Below the pieces are notes generated by a model that saw nothing but the letters and a program-made list of their open reading frames with translations, searched no databases and had not been told where the DNA came from. A stretch of DNA of 21,803 nucleotides, taken from Basidiobolus ranarum. Its lineage: Eukaryota; Basidiobolomycota; Basidiobolomycetes; Basidiobolales. Location: contig JASJQH010000197.1 in the NCBI GenBank assembly GCA_040143965.1, positions 1-21,803 of the forward strand. The letters are read 5' to 3'. Positions 1 through 9,170 of the stretch are shown here, piece after piece (the first letter of the stretch is position 1; each line of letters begins with the position of its first letter). The translations under genes were made by a program, and so were the position numbers.

Positions 1-278
1 ATGTGTTTTTTCATTGAAATAAGCAATAGTGAAGTTGAATTAATTTGTGGACGTATATGTGACACAGCATTAATCAGTTTTCCTGCATTACAAACTTTTC
101 TAAACTAAAGATGAGAATATATAAACCCTTCCTAGTTCTAACCGAACAGATTACTAAAATATCCATTCTGTGGCAACGCAAGGACCATTTTAATCCCTTC
201 CTTTCCCTCTCCTTTGGTTTTGGAGTCAATTGACGTTTTGAGTCTTTGTGAGACCTCAACGTTTGCAGTTCACTTAAA
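1..278 (+). promoter_or_regulatory. 5' flank of the division-1 chitin synthase gene
   Basis: This short AT-rich stretch lies directly upstream of the chitin synthase ATG at 279. I see no convincing TATA box at a useful distance and no coding signal on either strand. The start context (CACTTAAAATGAGT) has an A at -3, which suits translation initiation. The upstream gene, if any, is outside the window. Confidence 0.4.
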
Positions 279-2687
279 ATGAGTAACTATCGCCACCAAA
301 CTGACGCGGACCATCCCTTAGCTTACGAGTATGAGAACCGCTCAGAGGACCCATTCAAAGATCCCCCAAGCAGTCAGCATTTGGAAGATCTTTATAATGC
401 AAATATAGCTCCTCCCCAAGGCTCTCGAAGATATCGGCAATATATGGATGATCGTCGTAAAAGTCTTCGACATATAGAACTGATTTCTGGTAACTTGGTC
501 ATTGAATGTCCAATTGCAGATAAGATCTTAGAGAAAGCACCCAACAGGGGTGAGGAGTTTGAAACGATGAGATATACCGCGGCTACTTGCGATCCAAACG
601 AATTTTTACAAAACAGGTATACCTTACGTTCGGCGATATACGGCCGTACCACCGAGCTTTTCATTGTGATGACGATGTATAATGAAGATGAGCAGCTTTT
701 TGTCAAAACTCTTACTGGTGTAATTAAGAATATTCGTCACCTTTGCAATCGTTCTAAATCTAAAGTTTGGGGTAACGAAGGGTGGAAGAAATGCGTAGTA
801 TGTGTTGTTGCCGATGGTCGCACCAAGGTTCATCCACGAGTCCTCAAAGTCTTGGGAGCTATGGGTGTTTATCAGGACGGAATAGCACAAAGCTCTGTCA
901 ATGGAAAGGGTGTGACTGCACATATCTACGAATATACCTCTCAGTTATACCTCGATAGTGACATGAAGGTGCATTCAATCGCCGAGCAGGATTTTGTACC
1001 TATACAGGTGGTTTTCTGTTTGAAGGAGAAGAACGCGAAGAAGCTGAATTCGCATCGTTGGTTCTTTAACGCATTTGCTCCCCTTCTCAACCCTAACGTA
1101 TGCATCTTGTTAGATGTGGGTACTCGCCCCAGTGGCACTTCAATATATCACCTATGGAAGGCCTTCGACAGAAATCCAAATGTAGGTGGCGCATGTGGTG
1201 AGATCTGTGTCGAATTAGGCTCTGGTTGTTCTAACCTCTGGAATCCGTTGGTTGCTGCTCAGAATTTTGAATACAAAATGAGTAATATCTTGGATAAGCC
1301 TTTGGAAAGTGTTTTTGGATATATCAGTGTTCTTCCTGGTGCTTTTTCAGCCTACCGTTATGCTGCCTTGAAGAATTCCTCTCCTGGAGTTGGTCCTCTT
1401 GCTTCTTACTTTAAGGGTGAGACTTTGCATGGTGCAGATGCTACTGGTGGTATTTTTGAAGCGAACATGTACCTTGCTGAGGATCGTATTCTTTGTTTCG
1501 AGTTGTGTGCCAAGAAAAACTGCAAATGGGTGCTTAAATATGTGAAGTCTGCTAAGGCAGAGACAGATGTACCTGACAATTGGCCCGAGTTTATCTCTCA
1601 AAGACGTCGTTGGTTAAACGGTTCCCTATTTGCCGCTTTCTTTGCTACCGCCCATTGGTTCCAGATTTGGAGAACAAAGCACAGCCTTTATCGGAAAGGG
1701 TTGTTTATGATTCAGTTTTTTTACAATGTCATCAATTTGTTCTTCTCCTGGTTTGCTCTTGGCAATTTCTATCTTACTTTCTACTTCATGGGTCAAGAGA
1801 ATTCCGGAAATGATAATCAACCAGATCCTTTCTTCAACAAGTCGAAGTATGTGTACGTGATTGTGCGAGAGGTTTTCTTGTTGGGTATTATTGTGCAATT
1901 CGTACTGTCGCTTGGAAATCGTCCACAGGGTTCGAAGATCATTTACATTCTCTGCGTATATATATTTGCCTTTGTGATGGCTATCATGCTCTATACTATT
2001 GGATTTAATCTGACCGTCTACTTCAGTGACCCTGACGTCTACAACAATCTGTTAAAGCAACCATTTACCAAGGAAACCGTCAACATCTTCATTGCTGTGG
2101 CCTCTACTTACGGCTTGTACTTCCTATCGTCATTCCTTTACTTTGAGCCATGGCACATGTTCACCTCCTTTGTGCAGTATATGTTCATCTTCCCCTCGTA
2201 CGTTTGTATTCTTATGGTCTATGCCTTCTGTAATACGCATGATGTATCTTGGGGTACTAAAGGAGATAACAATGCCTCAGCGAATCTTGGAAATGTCACA
2301 TCACTCACGAATAAGCAAGGTATCGAAGTAGCGGCAGTAGAAGTGCCTACTGAGAAACAAGATGTCAATTCATTATATGCGGAATTATTATCCGACCTTC
2401 AAGTCAAACCAGAGCCAGAAAAGGAAAAAACCGATGCTGCTACGAAGCGAGAAGATTACTACCGTTTATTCCGTACACGTACAGTGCTTACATGGATGTT
2501 TAGTAATGTAGTATTAATTCTTGCATTCCAGTCGGATATCGTCAATGGTTGGATCAAAAGTATTGCTGGTGGTTATGTTAGTTCAAGGCCATACTTAGAT
2601 TTTATTTTTTGGTCTATGGCGGGTATGTCTGCCTTTAAATTCTTAGGTTGTATTACGTATTTATATTTGAGAATAATGTTCGGTTAA
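279..2687 (+). CDS. Chitin synthase, division 1 (class I/II-like), intronless, 802 aa
   Basis: Membrane glycosyltransferase (GT2) that polymerises UDP-GlcNAc into cell-wall chitin at the plasma membrane. The order is typical of division 1: a short hydrophilic N-terminus, the family start [17 protein letters not shown] near residue 127, ADGR at 178-181 and the catalytic-core Asp in LLDVGTRP at about 279. The EDR motif is at 401-403 and the product-binding QRRRW at 441-445, followed by about seven hydrophobic segments and SWGTKGDN after the membrane cluster. The length matches small class I-III enzymes. The frame is open from ATG to stop with no intron, unlike almost every other gene here. All catalytic motifs look intact. 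It is convergent with the dehydrogenase-like gene downstream. The exact class (I, II or III) would need a tree. Confidence 0.97.
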   Translation: MSNYRHQTDADHPLAYEYENRSEDPFKDPPSSQHLEDLYNANIAPPQGSRRYRQYMDDRRKSLRHIELISGNLVIECPIADKILEKAPNRGEEFETMRYTAATCDPNEFLQNRYTLRSAIYGRTTELFIVMTMYNEDEQLFVKTLTGVIKNIRHLCNRSKSKVWGNEGWKKCVVCVVADGRTKVHPRVLKVLGAMGVYQDGIAQSSVNGKGVTAHIYEYTSQLYLDSDMKVHSIAEQDFVPIQVVFCLKEKNAKKLNSHRWFFNAFAPLLNPNVCILLDVGTRPSGTSIYHLWKAFDRNPNVGGACGEICVELGSGCSNLWNPLVAAQNFEYKMSNILDKPLESVFGYISVLPGAFSAYRYAALKNSSPGVGPLASYFKGETLHGADATGGIFEANMYLAEDRILCFELCAKKNCKWVLKYVKSAKAETDVPDNWPEFISQRRRWLNGSLFAAFFATAHWFQIWRTKHSLYRKGLFMIQFFYNVINLFFSWFALGNFYLTFYFMGQENSGNDNQPDPFFNKSKYVYVIVREVFLLGIIVQFVLSLGNRPQGSKIIYILCVYIFAFVMAIMLYTIGFNLTVYFSDPDVYNNLLKQPFTKETVNIFIAVASTYGLYFLSSFLYFEPWHMFTSFVQYMFIFPSYVCILMVYAFCNTHDVSWGTKGDNNASANLGNVTSLTNKQGIEVAAVEVPTEKQDVNSLYAELLSDLQVKPEPEKEKTDAATKREDYYRLFRTRTVLTWMFSNVVLILAFQSDIVNGWIKSIAGGYVSSRPYLDFIFWSMAGMSAFKFLGCITYLYLRIMFG

Positions 2688-2874
2688 CGTCGAACATTGA
2701 GTCTTCCCTGTTTTATATTCATCCATGTGTAATAATTGGGTAAAAATCGATGTACCAAGAAGTATATGCTAAGTGCTGGTCACTCATTAATTAAACAACA
2801 TTTATTGATTATATATTTGCAAAAAAGTGGGTGACAGTATCATGTTAATATGAAAGAGATGAAGGTGCCTCCGT
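2688..2874. terminator. Shared 3' region of convergent chitin synthase and dehydrogenase genes
   Basis: This 187-base spacer separates the stop codons of two convergent genes. AATAAA reads on the minus strand at 2806-2801, about 69 bases past the dehydrogenase stop, and is its likely poly(A) signal. AT-rich TAATAATT- and TTAATTAA-like stretches could serve the chitin synthase. No coding signal is visible. Confidence 0.4.
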
Positions 2875-4496
2875 TCATACCGAGAGCGAAGCTTCTGAAC
2901 TATCCAGAGTGATACGCCAAATTTCACTGGATTCATCCGAGCTTACATAGAGTCGGCCCTGACTGTCAAATGCAAGACCAACTGGTCGGAAACAAGCACC
3001 TACACAATTCCCTGGATCCTTTTCTCCCCAAACATCAAATAATTCTCCAGAAATACCACCAACAGGTTTTCCTGTCTCCGAATCAAATGGAATACGAACA
3101 ATTTTGCGACCATTAGGGTGGTCTCGGTTCCACGATCCATGGAAGCTTACGAAAGCGTCCCAAGTGTGATCGCAACTAAATCCACCAGAGTAACCGCACC
3201 CACTTCCATCATAAAATTTGATATCTAGAGGTGCACTATATGAGCAGTGGTTAGTCGATGTCAGGATATATCATTCAGTGCTATTACACTTTGTTTACCT
3301 GTGTGCGGGCATAGCCAATACTGGTGGCTTATTGTTGGTGATATTCCGACACCAAGCGTCAGATATAACCCTGTATTAAAGTCAGACAACGAAAGGGGAC
3401 ATTGACAGAGCAAAATAGGAATTACCCGTTATTCATAAAGTCTGGCCAAGCCCACTGGTTCCCTAGGTATAGTTTTAACATACAATCTGCCATAAGATTC
3501 TGAGTAAAATCTGACCTCTTTCAGTAATGTCTGGCCTATATAGTGTGAGGTTGTAATCAGTCCTAAATAATAGAATCTTAGTGTTAGGATTTATATGATT
3601 ACTTCCTAAAACTTCGTAACGCTTTCGAACCAACAATAAGGCCAGCCATAAGCAACATTTATCGCAGTATTGGTTCCATTTCCACCAAAGAAATTCAACT
3701 CTTCTGCAGGATTCCATTCATGAATATCTCCTCCTAAATCCTGTCTTTTCAACTCGTCTGATCCATTTTCCACTCCCCATACATTCTCATATTGGTCGAT
3801 AGCTAGACCACACTCATTCCTTACACCGTCCGCAAGAACTGTACCATTTTGAAAGTCGAATCCATTGGGGTTATTTTCTAGCCATGAATCACCATCAGCA
3901 CCAAGATCAAAGTACCTGACCATATAAATTCGCTTAATCCCAAAGAATATCAACATTTCATAATTCTCTCACCTGACTCTTGCACGACGCGAATCTGGAT
4001 CGACGTTGCGATAACTTCCAACATTGACGAATAACCTCCCATCAGACTCTCTAATCAGTAAGGTGCGAGAAACATGACCACCACCACCGATATTCCAAAT
4101 CACCCTTTGGGCTTCATTTGGAGCAAGATCAACCTGACCAGGATAATAGGGCCAACGGAAAGTGGTGGTGTCATTCGATAAATAAAGGTGATTTTGGAAG
4201 TAGGCAATCCCGTGGTTCAAGGTAAACTGTGGAGGAAGGTTAGTCTTGTTAATTATGGTATGTTTCGTGAAGTTCCCTGAATCATCTTCACAAAGTGCGA
4301 CCACTTCTTGTGACTGAACACTGACAACCAGTAGTGACCCAGCCGGGTCGAAAGTAATCCCTCTTGGCTCTGACATGTTGGACATCAGTAACTCCCCATT
4401 ATATACGGCATCCTTAGCTAGGTTCCCTACATTTCTACTCCATACGCTGGACAAGAGAATCCCGAGGATTAGAAAGAGTCCAAAAAGATGTTGCAT
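2875..4496 (-). CDS. Secreted glucose/sorbosone dehydrogenase-like protein (GSDH beta-propeller), six exons, about 441 aa
   Basis: Exons (minus): 4496-3973, 3915-3631, 3562-3516, 3462-3426, 3370-3299, 3235-2875; introns of 53-68 nt, and all phases join. The protein begins with a signal peptide (MQHLFGLFLILGILLSSVWS), so it is probably secreted or vacuolar, and it has many N-glycosylation sequons. Family landmarks are EPRGITFDPAG, an NHGIAY stretch, GGGGHVSRTL, ECGLAID, VAYGWPYCW, GNQWAWPDF, DAWC, HSAPLDIKFY, and FHGSWNRDHPNGRKIVRIPF near the C-terminus. These mark the soluble PQQ-type glucose/sorbosone dehydrogenase fold. Many fungal members have no proven substrate, so enzymatic activity is only inferred. 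Exon 2 has two possible donors, 3630 and 3612, 18 nt apart; I chose 3630 because it gives the usual YCW-T-[DE]-Y join. Confidence 0.88.
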
Positions 4497-4545
4497 AATT
4501 GGTATCTGTTAGAGTTATGTTAACTGTCGCGGGAGCTTTTCACCT

Positions 4546-4553
4546 AATTTATA
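4546..4553 (-). promoter_or_regulatory. TATA-like box of the dehydrogenase-like gene
   Basis: TATAAATT reads on the minus strand, starting 57 bases upstream of the ATG at 4496. That spacing leaves room for a start site and a short leader. Immediately upstream lies a GC-rich patch in an otherwise AT-rich spacer, with two copies of GCCCGCACCC (about 4567-4588), a possible activator site. Confidence 0.45.
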
Positions 4554-5367
4554 TTTCAAGAATAGAGCCCGCACCCTCGCCCGCACCCACGCTCACGGAC
4601 TAATTCCCCTTCTAACCAGGATTTCCGAAGATTTTCCCAGCGATATATTACAAAGAATCCCCAGAGATTCACTGTTCACTAAATTCCAGTATTCACTAAA
4701 GATCAGCAACATTCTTCCTTTATCAAGGAATGATTTTTTAAGGATTTTTGATAACAAGGTTTGCGCACGCCATTTAAAGTCAGGTTTCTTGGATTTGGTT
4801 AGAATACTCTCATTCTATTAAAATATATGATTTCTTGGTAGCTAAAAATTCGGTTTTCATCATTTTTCGAGTTGAGAAATCGGGTTTCACAATAATAAAC
4901 CGGTGATCCGGAAAAGTGGAAATCTTGTATAGATATACATAGATTTAGTACGATTGATTACTAATAAGCGAACATGAAAAAACGTGTCTAAAGCTATGCG
5001 TTAACCCGCAATATGACAAATCCATCCATAGTCGATGATCTATCAAGTACGATCAATCTAGAATTGATCAAATATATATCGATTAACTTTAGTGACCGCA
5101 GAATCGCAGGTGAAGTTACAATAATCCTCAGTCTTATAAGCTTTACATGCTATTTAACGAATATTTTGGATGTCAAGAGAAGAGGATAGTTCAATATGGA
5201 GTTTTATTTGATTGATGATAAGCTAAATGGTAAACATGAAAGTAAGTGTATTTTATAGTACACTTTTAGACAGATGCAATGAGATATTTCGAATATAAAG
5301 GAATGTTTCGGTAACGGAATATCTATTTCAAGAAGACCAAAACCCATTTTCTAGAAATCACTTGCTT
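4554..5367. other. Intergenic spacer between the dehydrogenase-like gene and MRPL34
   Basis: AT-rich spacer of about 0.8 kb. The left end is the dehydrogenase promoter, and the right end lies beyond the bL34m stop on the minus strand, so it is that gene's 3' region. Apart from the GCCCGCACCC pair and the small plus-strand ORF at 5013-5189 listed separately, I see no gene, tRNA B-box, repeat array or mobile element. Confidence 0.5.
5013..5189 (+). CDS. Candidate small ORF, 58 aa, one predicted membrane segment
   Basis: An ATG-to-TAG frame of 58 codons in the spacer. Residues 1-27 are polar (MTNPSIVDDLSS at the start). After a basic pair in SDRRIAGE comes a hydrophobic run, VTIILSLISFTCYLTNIL, long enough for one transmembrane helix, and the end is basic (DVKRRG). 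This would suit a tail-anchored or small organelle-membrane protein. I do not recognise a family, and a frame this short can arise by chance in AT-rich DNA. It is opposite in strand to both neighbours. It could also be an exon of a larger gene I cannot see. Confidence 0.25.
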   Translation: MTNPSIVDDLSSTINLELIKYISINFSDRRIAGEVTIILSLISFTCYLTNILDVKRRG

Positions 5368-5830
5368 CTAATGAGACAAATATTTACGTCCCTTAAGCTT
5401 TCTCCGGTTGAGAATTCTACGACCAGACTTGGTACGGATTCTGGCCAAGAAACCGTGACGTCTTTTACGGACCAAATTACTAGGTTGATATTCGTTACCG
5501 TAAGTTACACACCGGATTTGCTCCATACCATTCAAACGGAGTGCGGAAGGAACTCTAAATAAATAACGAGTAATCTGGTTAGAGGTGTTTTGAAATAAAC
5601 GTATACAACTATATAGTCACTCACTTTAAAACATTAGAAGGTCCAGCAAAACGACTACATTATTATAGAAATGGAAGTGACGATTAGTGAAAAGAATGGA
5701 TAATAGTGGTCGAGAAATAGAAGTACCTAGCGAAATGACCAGCTAAAGATTGAAGTCCAGTAACATTGCTAAGAGTAGGTTGACGAAGGCTAGTTAACAA
5801 ACTAATGGGTCTAGTGAGTAGTTGAAACAT
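5368..5830 (-). CDS. MRPL34: Mitochondrial large-subunit ribosomal protein bL34m, two exons, 96 aa
   Basis: Exons (minus): 5830-5727 and 5554-5368, with a GT-AG intron of 172 nt; the phase-2 junction rebuilds an Arg. The C-terminal half is an unmistakable bL34 signature, [20 protein letters not shown] followed by [20 protein letters not shown]. It is very basic and binds 23S-like rRNA in the mitochondrial large subunit. The first ~45 residues are rich in Leu, Ser, Thr and Arg with few acidic residues ([18 protein letters not shown]), as expected for a cleavable mitochondrial presequence. The frame stays open upstream of the ATG, but only with a TTG before it, so Met at 5830 is the start. The intron is the longest in the window; I looked for snoRNA boxes in it and found none. 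Confidence 0.93.
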
Positions 5831-6026
5831 GCTGGTACTCCACAAACAAGTGCTAAGATATCGTCTAGTCAAGGTAAGAACTCTTCTCTAGCAAAACTAA
5901 CAAGATTTTTCCAATTCAATTTTGGGGTCTGGAGATGAAATCAACAAATTTTCAATTTCTTTTTGACTTTTAAATCTCCATTCGCGATTTTATCTTTCAC
6001 AATGAGTAGATTTGGTTAATGCTGTG

Positions 6027-6032
6027 TTTATT
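6027..6032 (-). terminator. AATAAA poly(A) signal of PEX10
   Basis: AATAAA reads on the minus strand about 35 bases past the PEX10 stop codon at 6067, the expected place for the polyadenylation signal. The remaining ~195 bases down to the bL34m start would be that gene's promoter. Confidence 0.5.
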
Positions 6033-6066
6033 AATGGATAATTTATGGAGGTAATAAATGGTGGAT

Positions 6067-7361
6067 TCAATAATTTTGAACTAACAAAAGTTTGGATGAT
6101 GTAGCAGGTTGTCTACACAATGGGCATTCCGGCTATTGAAATCAAAAAGTTAGCAGGCTGTGAAGACAAGAGAAGAGTGCTTCCAGAACTAACCTTATTT
6201 CGACACCATTCACAAATACAAGTCCAGCAGAACAAATGCCCACATGGTGTAGCCGTTGTGTTCTTTCGGGGAGACAAACATAGTGTGCATGATTGTGCGG
6301 ACGAGGCTCCGACATCCATAGAAAAGTCCCTATTCATTCGACATGTTAACGAAAATTATACCTAAAGTTACCAAAAAACCCCCATATTTACATATCTATA
6401 TCCGCTTCTTCTTCCTCTTTAGGTTTCTCCACTAGTCTCTCACGATAAGAGAGAAATCCTTTCACCAACAATTGGATAACAATCAATACACCAAGAATCT
6501 CGTAACCAGCACGCTCTTCACCCTTGCGCAACTGTCGAGTGAAAATCTTGTGGCAAAGTGATGTAAGCAAAGGATAAGATAAACACTAGTTAACAAACAT
6601 CCAAAATACTTACGTAGCGTACTCCAGTGAATCTTTTAGAAAAATGATAATAAGCTCCAAAGAAATAGAAGATTGCCATATGAGCTGATCTCACATAAGT
6701 AGTGAAGAAACTTTGAACTTTGCTAGAGTTCTCAGTTAGCCAAGTTTGTAACTTCCTTTTTACACTTTGTTTTTCTTCCTCCACTACGGCAACTAGTAAT
6801 GATTAATTCTGGACAACAACAACCACATAGAAAAGTGAGGGAAAATGAACCTGTATTTAGTTGTCTTTGACGACCATTCTTTCTTAAGTCTGTGAGTCCT
6901 CTTGCAACGAGATATGGGGTACAGACATTAAAAAAGACTTGTATAAAACGACGTATAAAGTTTGGATATACTCCAGTTTCTTTGGTCACTTGTAAAACAT
7001 CACAATACTCTTCACCTAAAGTTTGAGAACCCAGCAACGTAGTCAAAGCGAAATAAGTAAACTTTGAGAATAAATTGAGTTCGTTCTGAAGTTTTAGCTG
7101 TCGTCTAGTTCCCAACCAATCCTGGAATACTCCAACTATTTTTTCTTCCAATACTTTCTGGTAATACACGTCTTTCTGGTTGGCTCGAATGATGTCGGGT
7201 TGAGCGCCAGGTGGTAAAGACAGTTTCAAGGGAATACGAACACGGTCATGGTCGAATCTTTGCTCTAAGGGTTGACTTTGTGTTGTGGAAGTCATGGAGG
7301 GACTATTATCATTGTTAGTGGAAGTCATGGAGGGACTATTATCATTGTTAGTAGAAGTCAT
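6067..7361 (-). CDS. PEX10: Peroxin-10, RING E3 ubiquitin ligase of the peroxisomal import complex, five exons, about 348 aa
   Basis: Exons (minus): 7361-6851, 6792-6614, 6546-6392, 6329-6194, 6132-6067; introns of 58-67 nt. With Pex2 and Pex12, Pex10 forms the peroxisomal retrotranslocation channel that ubiquitinates the import receptor Pex5. The Pex2/Pex12-type membrane domain begins at [14 protein letters not shown] and continues through [37 protein letters not shown] and [13 protein letters not shown]. The C3HC4 RING is complete across an exon join: C296, C299, C311, H313, C316, C319, C330, C333, ending PECPLC. The length is normal for fungi. The start is uncertain. The N-terminus is a duplicated [11 protein letters not shown] unit, so Met codons at 7361, 7328 and 7295 are all candidates, and the frame is open further up to a Met at 7427. 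Confidence 0.94.
7296..7361 (-). repeat. 33-bp in-frame tandem duplication in the PEX10 N-terminus
   Basis: Two identical 33-nt units, each encoding [11 protein letters not shown], sit at the proposed start of PEX10. The first bases of a third unit (MTST) follow. The unit length is a multiple of three, so copy number can change without breaking the frame, and each unit carries its own ATG. Confidence 0.9.
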
Positions 7362-7683
7362 GGTTAATATTGAAAGTGGGGACAACGGACCTTGCAAGTG
7401 GCTCATACACTCATCACGCATAATCATGTGATATTTGATTATCAGTTGGATTTCAGCTTACAAATAAATCAATCTGTGATGAGTAACAATACAGAAATGG
7501 TTTATTCTAATATTAGGTTACTCCAAGTGCTCAGAGTTGATTTCATTATGTTCAAATGTTCGCATCAAAAAATGTACAATGGGAAAGTGTTCAAGATGGT
7601 GGAAGGGATTGAGGGAGTGAATTAGGAGAAACTAGGGACAAAATAGGTGGGCAGCAAGAGAGAGAGAGGAGTAACGTAGATAT
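7362..7683. other. Spacer between PEX10 and the cyclin gene
   Basis: This stretch holds the PEX10 promoter and the cyclin 3' region, both minus-strand genes. A GAGAGAGAGAG run at about 7659-7670 reads as a pyrimidine tract on the minus strand and precedes a CCCTAG that could act as a splice acceptor at 7632. If used, the cyclin would gain a 38-codon last exon ending at 7518 (see the cyclin entry). Nothing else is recognisable. Confidence 0.45.
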
Positions 7684-8532
7684 CTAGAGGGTACATACTC
7701 CACGCCAGGGTTCAACTCTTGCGGGGAATGTTTGCTTGTAGATGGAGTCATATTGAGTGGACTTCCATGAATCCATTTGCATACGAACAGCACTAATATA
7801 ATGATCAGTCATCTTTGATTTACTTGAAGTAGAGTTCCAATTATTGCGCTCCAAGGCCCTCTTCTTATGATGAGCTACAAGCAAAGCATTTCGAACTTCA
7901 CTTAGGAGTTCCAAGTTCCAAGATTCATATATTTCCGTAGATACGTGTAGATTATACTTGATACAACCAAGGAATTCCAATTCTAAGTCGTTCACCTTTG
8001 ATAATTCCGAGTTAGTGTAACGTGCCCAATCCATATTTAAGGGACTATTCTCCTGATGGTACTTGGAGGCCGCTATTAAAGCACCAATGAAGGTATTCTT
8101 CGCAAAGCATAATCGATCGTCATGATTGACAGTAGAATGTCCGTCGAACTCTAACCCTAACCCGCCATCTTCAAATAAAGGGGTGGTTAAGCCCATCTCC
8201 TCTAGACAATATTCTTGATTGAGCAGGTTACTTCCTATAATCCCACGTAGTTTGTACAGGTAATACAGAGAGATCATTACTGTTGAATAAAATACTCTAG
8301 AGGTTTTCACTGTCTCCCGAACAAATCCTCGAAATATCAAACGTTTCGTACGGGATACTGAGCCAAAGGGACTCCAGACCCGATCGATTACGTATTCGAC
8401 TGCGTCTACAAGGATTAGAGTTAATTGATTTACAATACAGCATATGCCTTGAGAAAGGTGCTTAGAAAGATGCTTACCAACAAGGGATTCCAGGCCTCCA
8501 TTGATATCATTTCCAGTATTGGTGTAGTGCAT
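7684..8532 (-). CDS. PCL/PHO80-like cyclin, two exons, about 258 aa
   Basis: Exons (minus): 8532-8478 and 8405-7684. The cyclin box runs from VFYSTVMISLYYLYKLRG through RLCFAKNTFIGALIAASKYH, DWARYTNSELSKVNDLELEF and LGCIKYNLHVSTEIYESW, the layout of Pho80/Pcl-type cyclins. These partner Pho85/Cdk5-like kinases in nutrient, polarity or G1 control. Met at 8532 is the first ATG. The 72-nt intron (GTAAGC...TTGTAG) is a multiple of three with no in-frame stop, so retention would add 24 residues. The 3' end is uncertain: a strong GTATGT donor lies at EPWRG, five codons before the TAG. Splicing to 7631 would replace VCTL with a 37-residue tail ending at 7518. The family call is firm; the subclass is not. 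Confidence 0.82.
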   Translation of the reverse strand: MHYTNTGNDINGGLESLVGKHLSKHLSQGICCIVNQLTLILVDAVEYVIDRVWSPFGSVSRTKRLIFRGFVRETVKTSRVFYSTVMISLYYLYKLRGIIGSNLLNQEYCLEEMGLTTPLFEDGGLGLEFDGHSTVNHDDRLCFAKNTFIGALIAASKYHQENSPLNMDWARYTNSELSKVNDLELEFLGCIKYNLHVSTEIYESWNLELLSEVRNALLVAHHKKRALERNNWNSTSSKSKMTDHYISAVRMQMDSWKSTQYDSIYKQTFPARVEPWRGVCTL

Positions 8533-8598
8533 ATTAAAATTCAAAATCTATCGCAGACTGCACTTTAAATAATGAAACAGCGGGTGGCTTCAAGGTAG

Positions 8599-8664
8599 AT
8601 ATATGACTAGAAGATGGGTCGATTACTAGCAATATATGACTAGAAGATGGGTCGATTACTAGCA
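8599..8664. repeat. 33-bp tandem duplication upstream of the cyclin gene
   Basis: Two perfect consecutive copies of a 33-bp unit beginning ATATATGACTAGAAGATGGG are followed by the first few bases of a third. They lie 67-132 bases upstream of the cyclin ATG, so they may be in the leader or core promoter. The unit has the same length as the PEX10 duplication but an unrelated sequence. Confidence 0.9.
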
Positions 8665-8893
8665 ATATCGAAGGATTTAATTTATATATGATACTACCTA
8701 AGATACTACCTACCTGAGATGACATATGGTATATATAGTAAACAGCCACACACCCCTGTGACTCTTAGATAATGTATGTCTGGAGTGATCGAGGGGAGGT
8801 ATCAAGGGTTAGGGCTAGTATGAGTAGTGTATTAAACTAGTGTTATGATTGAGATCACATAATTGACTTCACCCGATTACATAATTTAAATGT

Positions 8894-8971
8894 AACAAGT
8901 CAGACATAGAGTAGAAATCCAACAAGTCAGACATAAAGCTACTGTTGGGTAGAAATCTAACAAGTCAGACA
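8894..8971. repeat. Three copies of AACAAGTCAGACA
   Basis: The 13-bp box AACAAGTCAGACA occurs exactly at 8894-8906, 8921-8933 and 8959-8971. Copies two and three are preceded by GTAGAAATCY, making a 23-bp near-identical repeat (8911-8933 and 8949-8971). All are in the same orientation in the divergent promoter. This could be a transcription-factor array or a decayed short duplication. Confidence 0.85.
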
Positions 8972-8978
8972 CATCATA

Positions 8979-9039
8979 TAGTAGATGATGATCTCCGTAG
9001 TAGGGCTAGGGTAGGGCGCTACTCGTAGATCGACTACTA
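8979..9039. repeat. Imperfect inverted repeat (hairpin candidate)
   Basis: The left arm starting TAGTAGATGATGATCTCCG and the right arm ending TAGATCGACTACTA are imperfect reverse complements. They flank a G-rich centre (GGCTAGGGTAGGG). Arms of about 22 bases would form an interrupted stem. The position, midway between two divergent genes, suggests a cis element rather than a terminator. Confidence 0.5.
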
Positions 9040-9125
9040 TTTAACCAAGATTTTCATTGTAAGCGCACCGTTTCATCTTGTATTACAACTCTAGTTGACA
9101 ATAGCGCTCAGCATCAATGACTAAC

Positions 9126-9170
9126 GAAACAGTTGGCGAAACATTAATGAAACAGTACATCAGTGAAACA
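9126..9170 (+). promoter_or_regulatory. Cluster of GAAACA boxes (Ste12/PRE-like)
   Basis: GAAACA occurs at 9126-9131, 9138-9143, 9149-9154 and 9165-9170. The last two are full TGAAACA, the sequence known in yeast as the pheromone response element bound by Ste12. A further reversed copy (TTTCAT) lies near 9071. The cluster is about 450 bases upstream of the ankyrin-chitin synthase ATG and about 600 from the cyclin ATG. The binding factor is inferred. Confidence 0.5.

Noticed and set aside
624-1898. Several open frames antisense to the division-1 chitin synthase
   Set aside because: They are shadows of a conserved intact coding frame; the antisense translations show no domain.
5555-5726. Intron-encoded snoRNA in the long MRPL34 intron
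   Set aside because: No C box (RTGATGA), D box (CTGA) or H/ACA pair could be seen on the transcribed strand.
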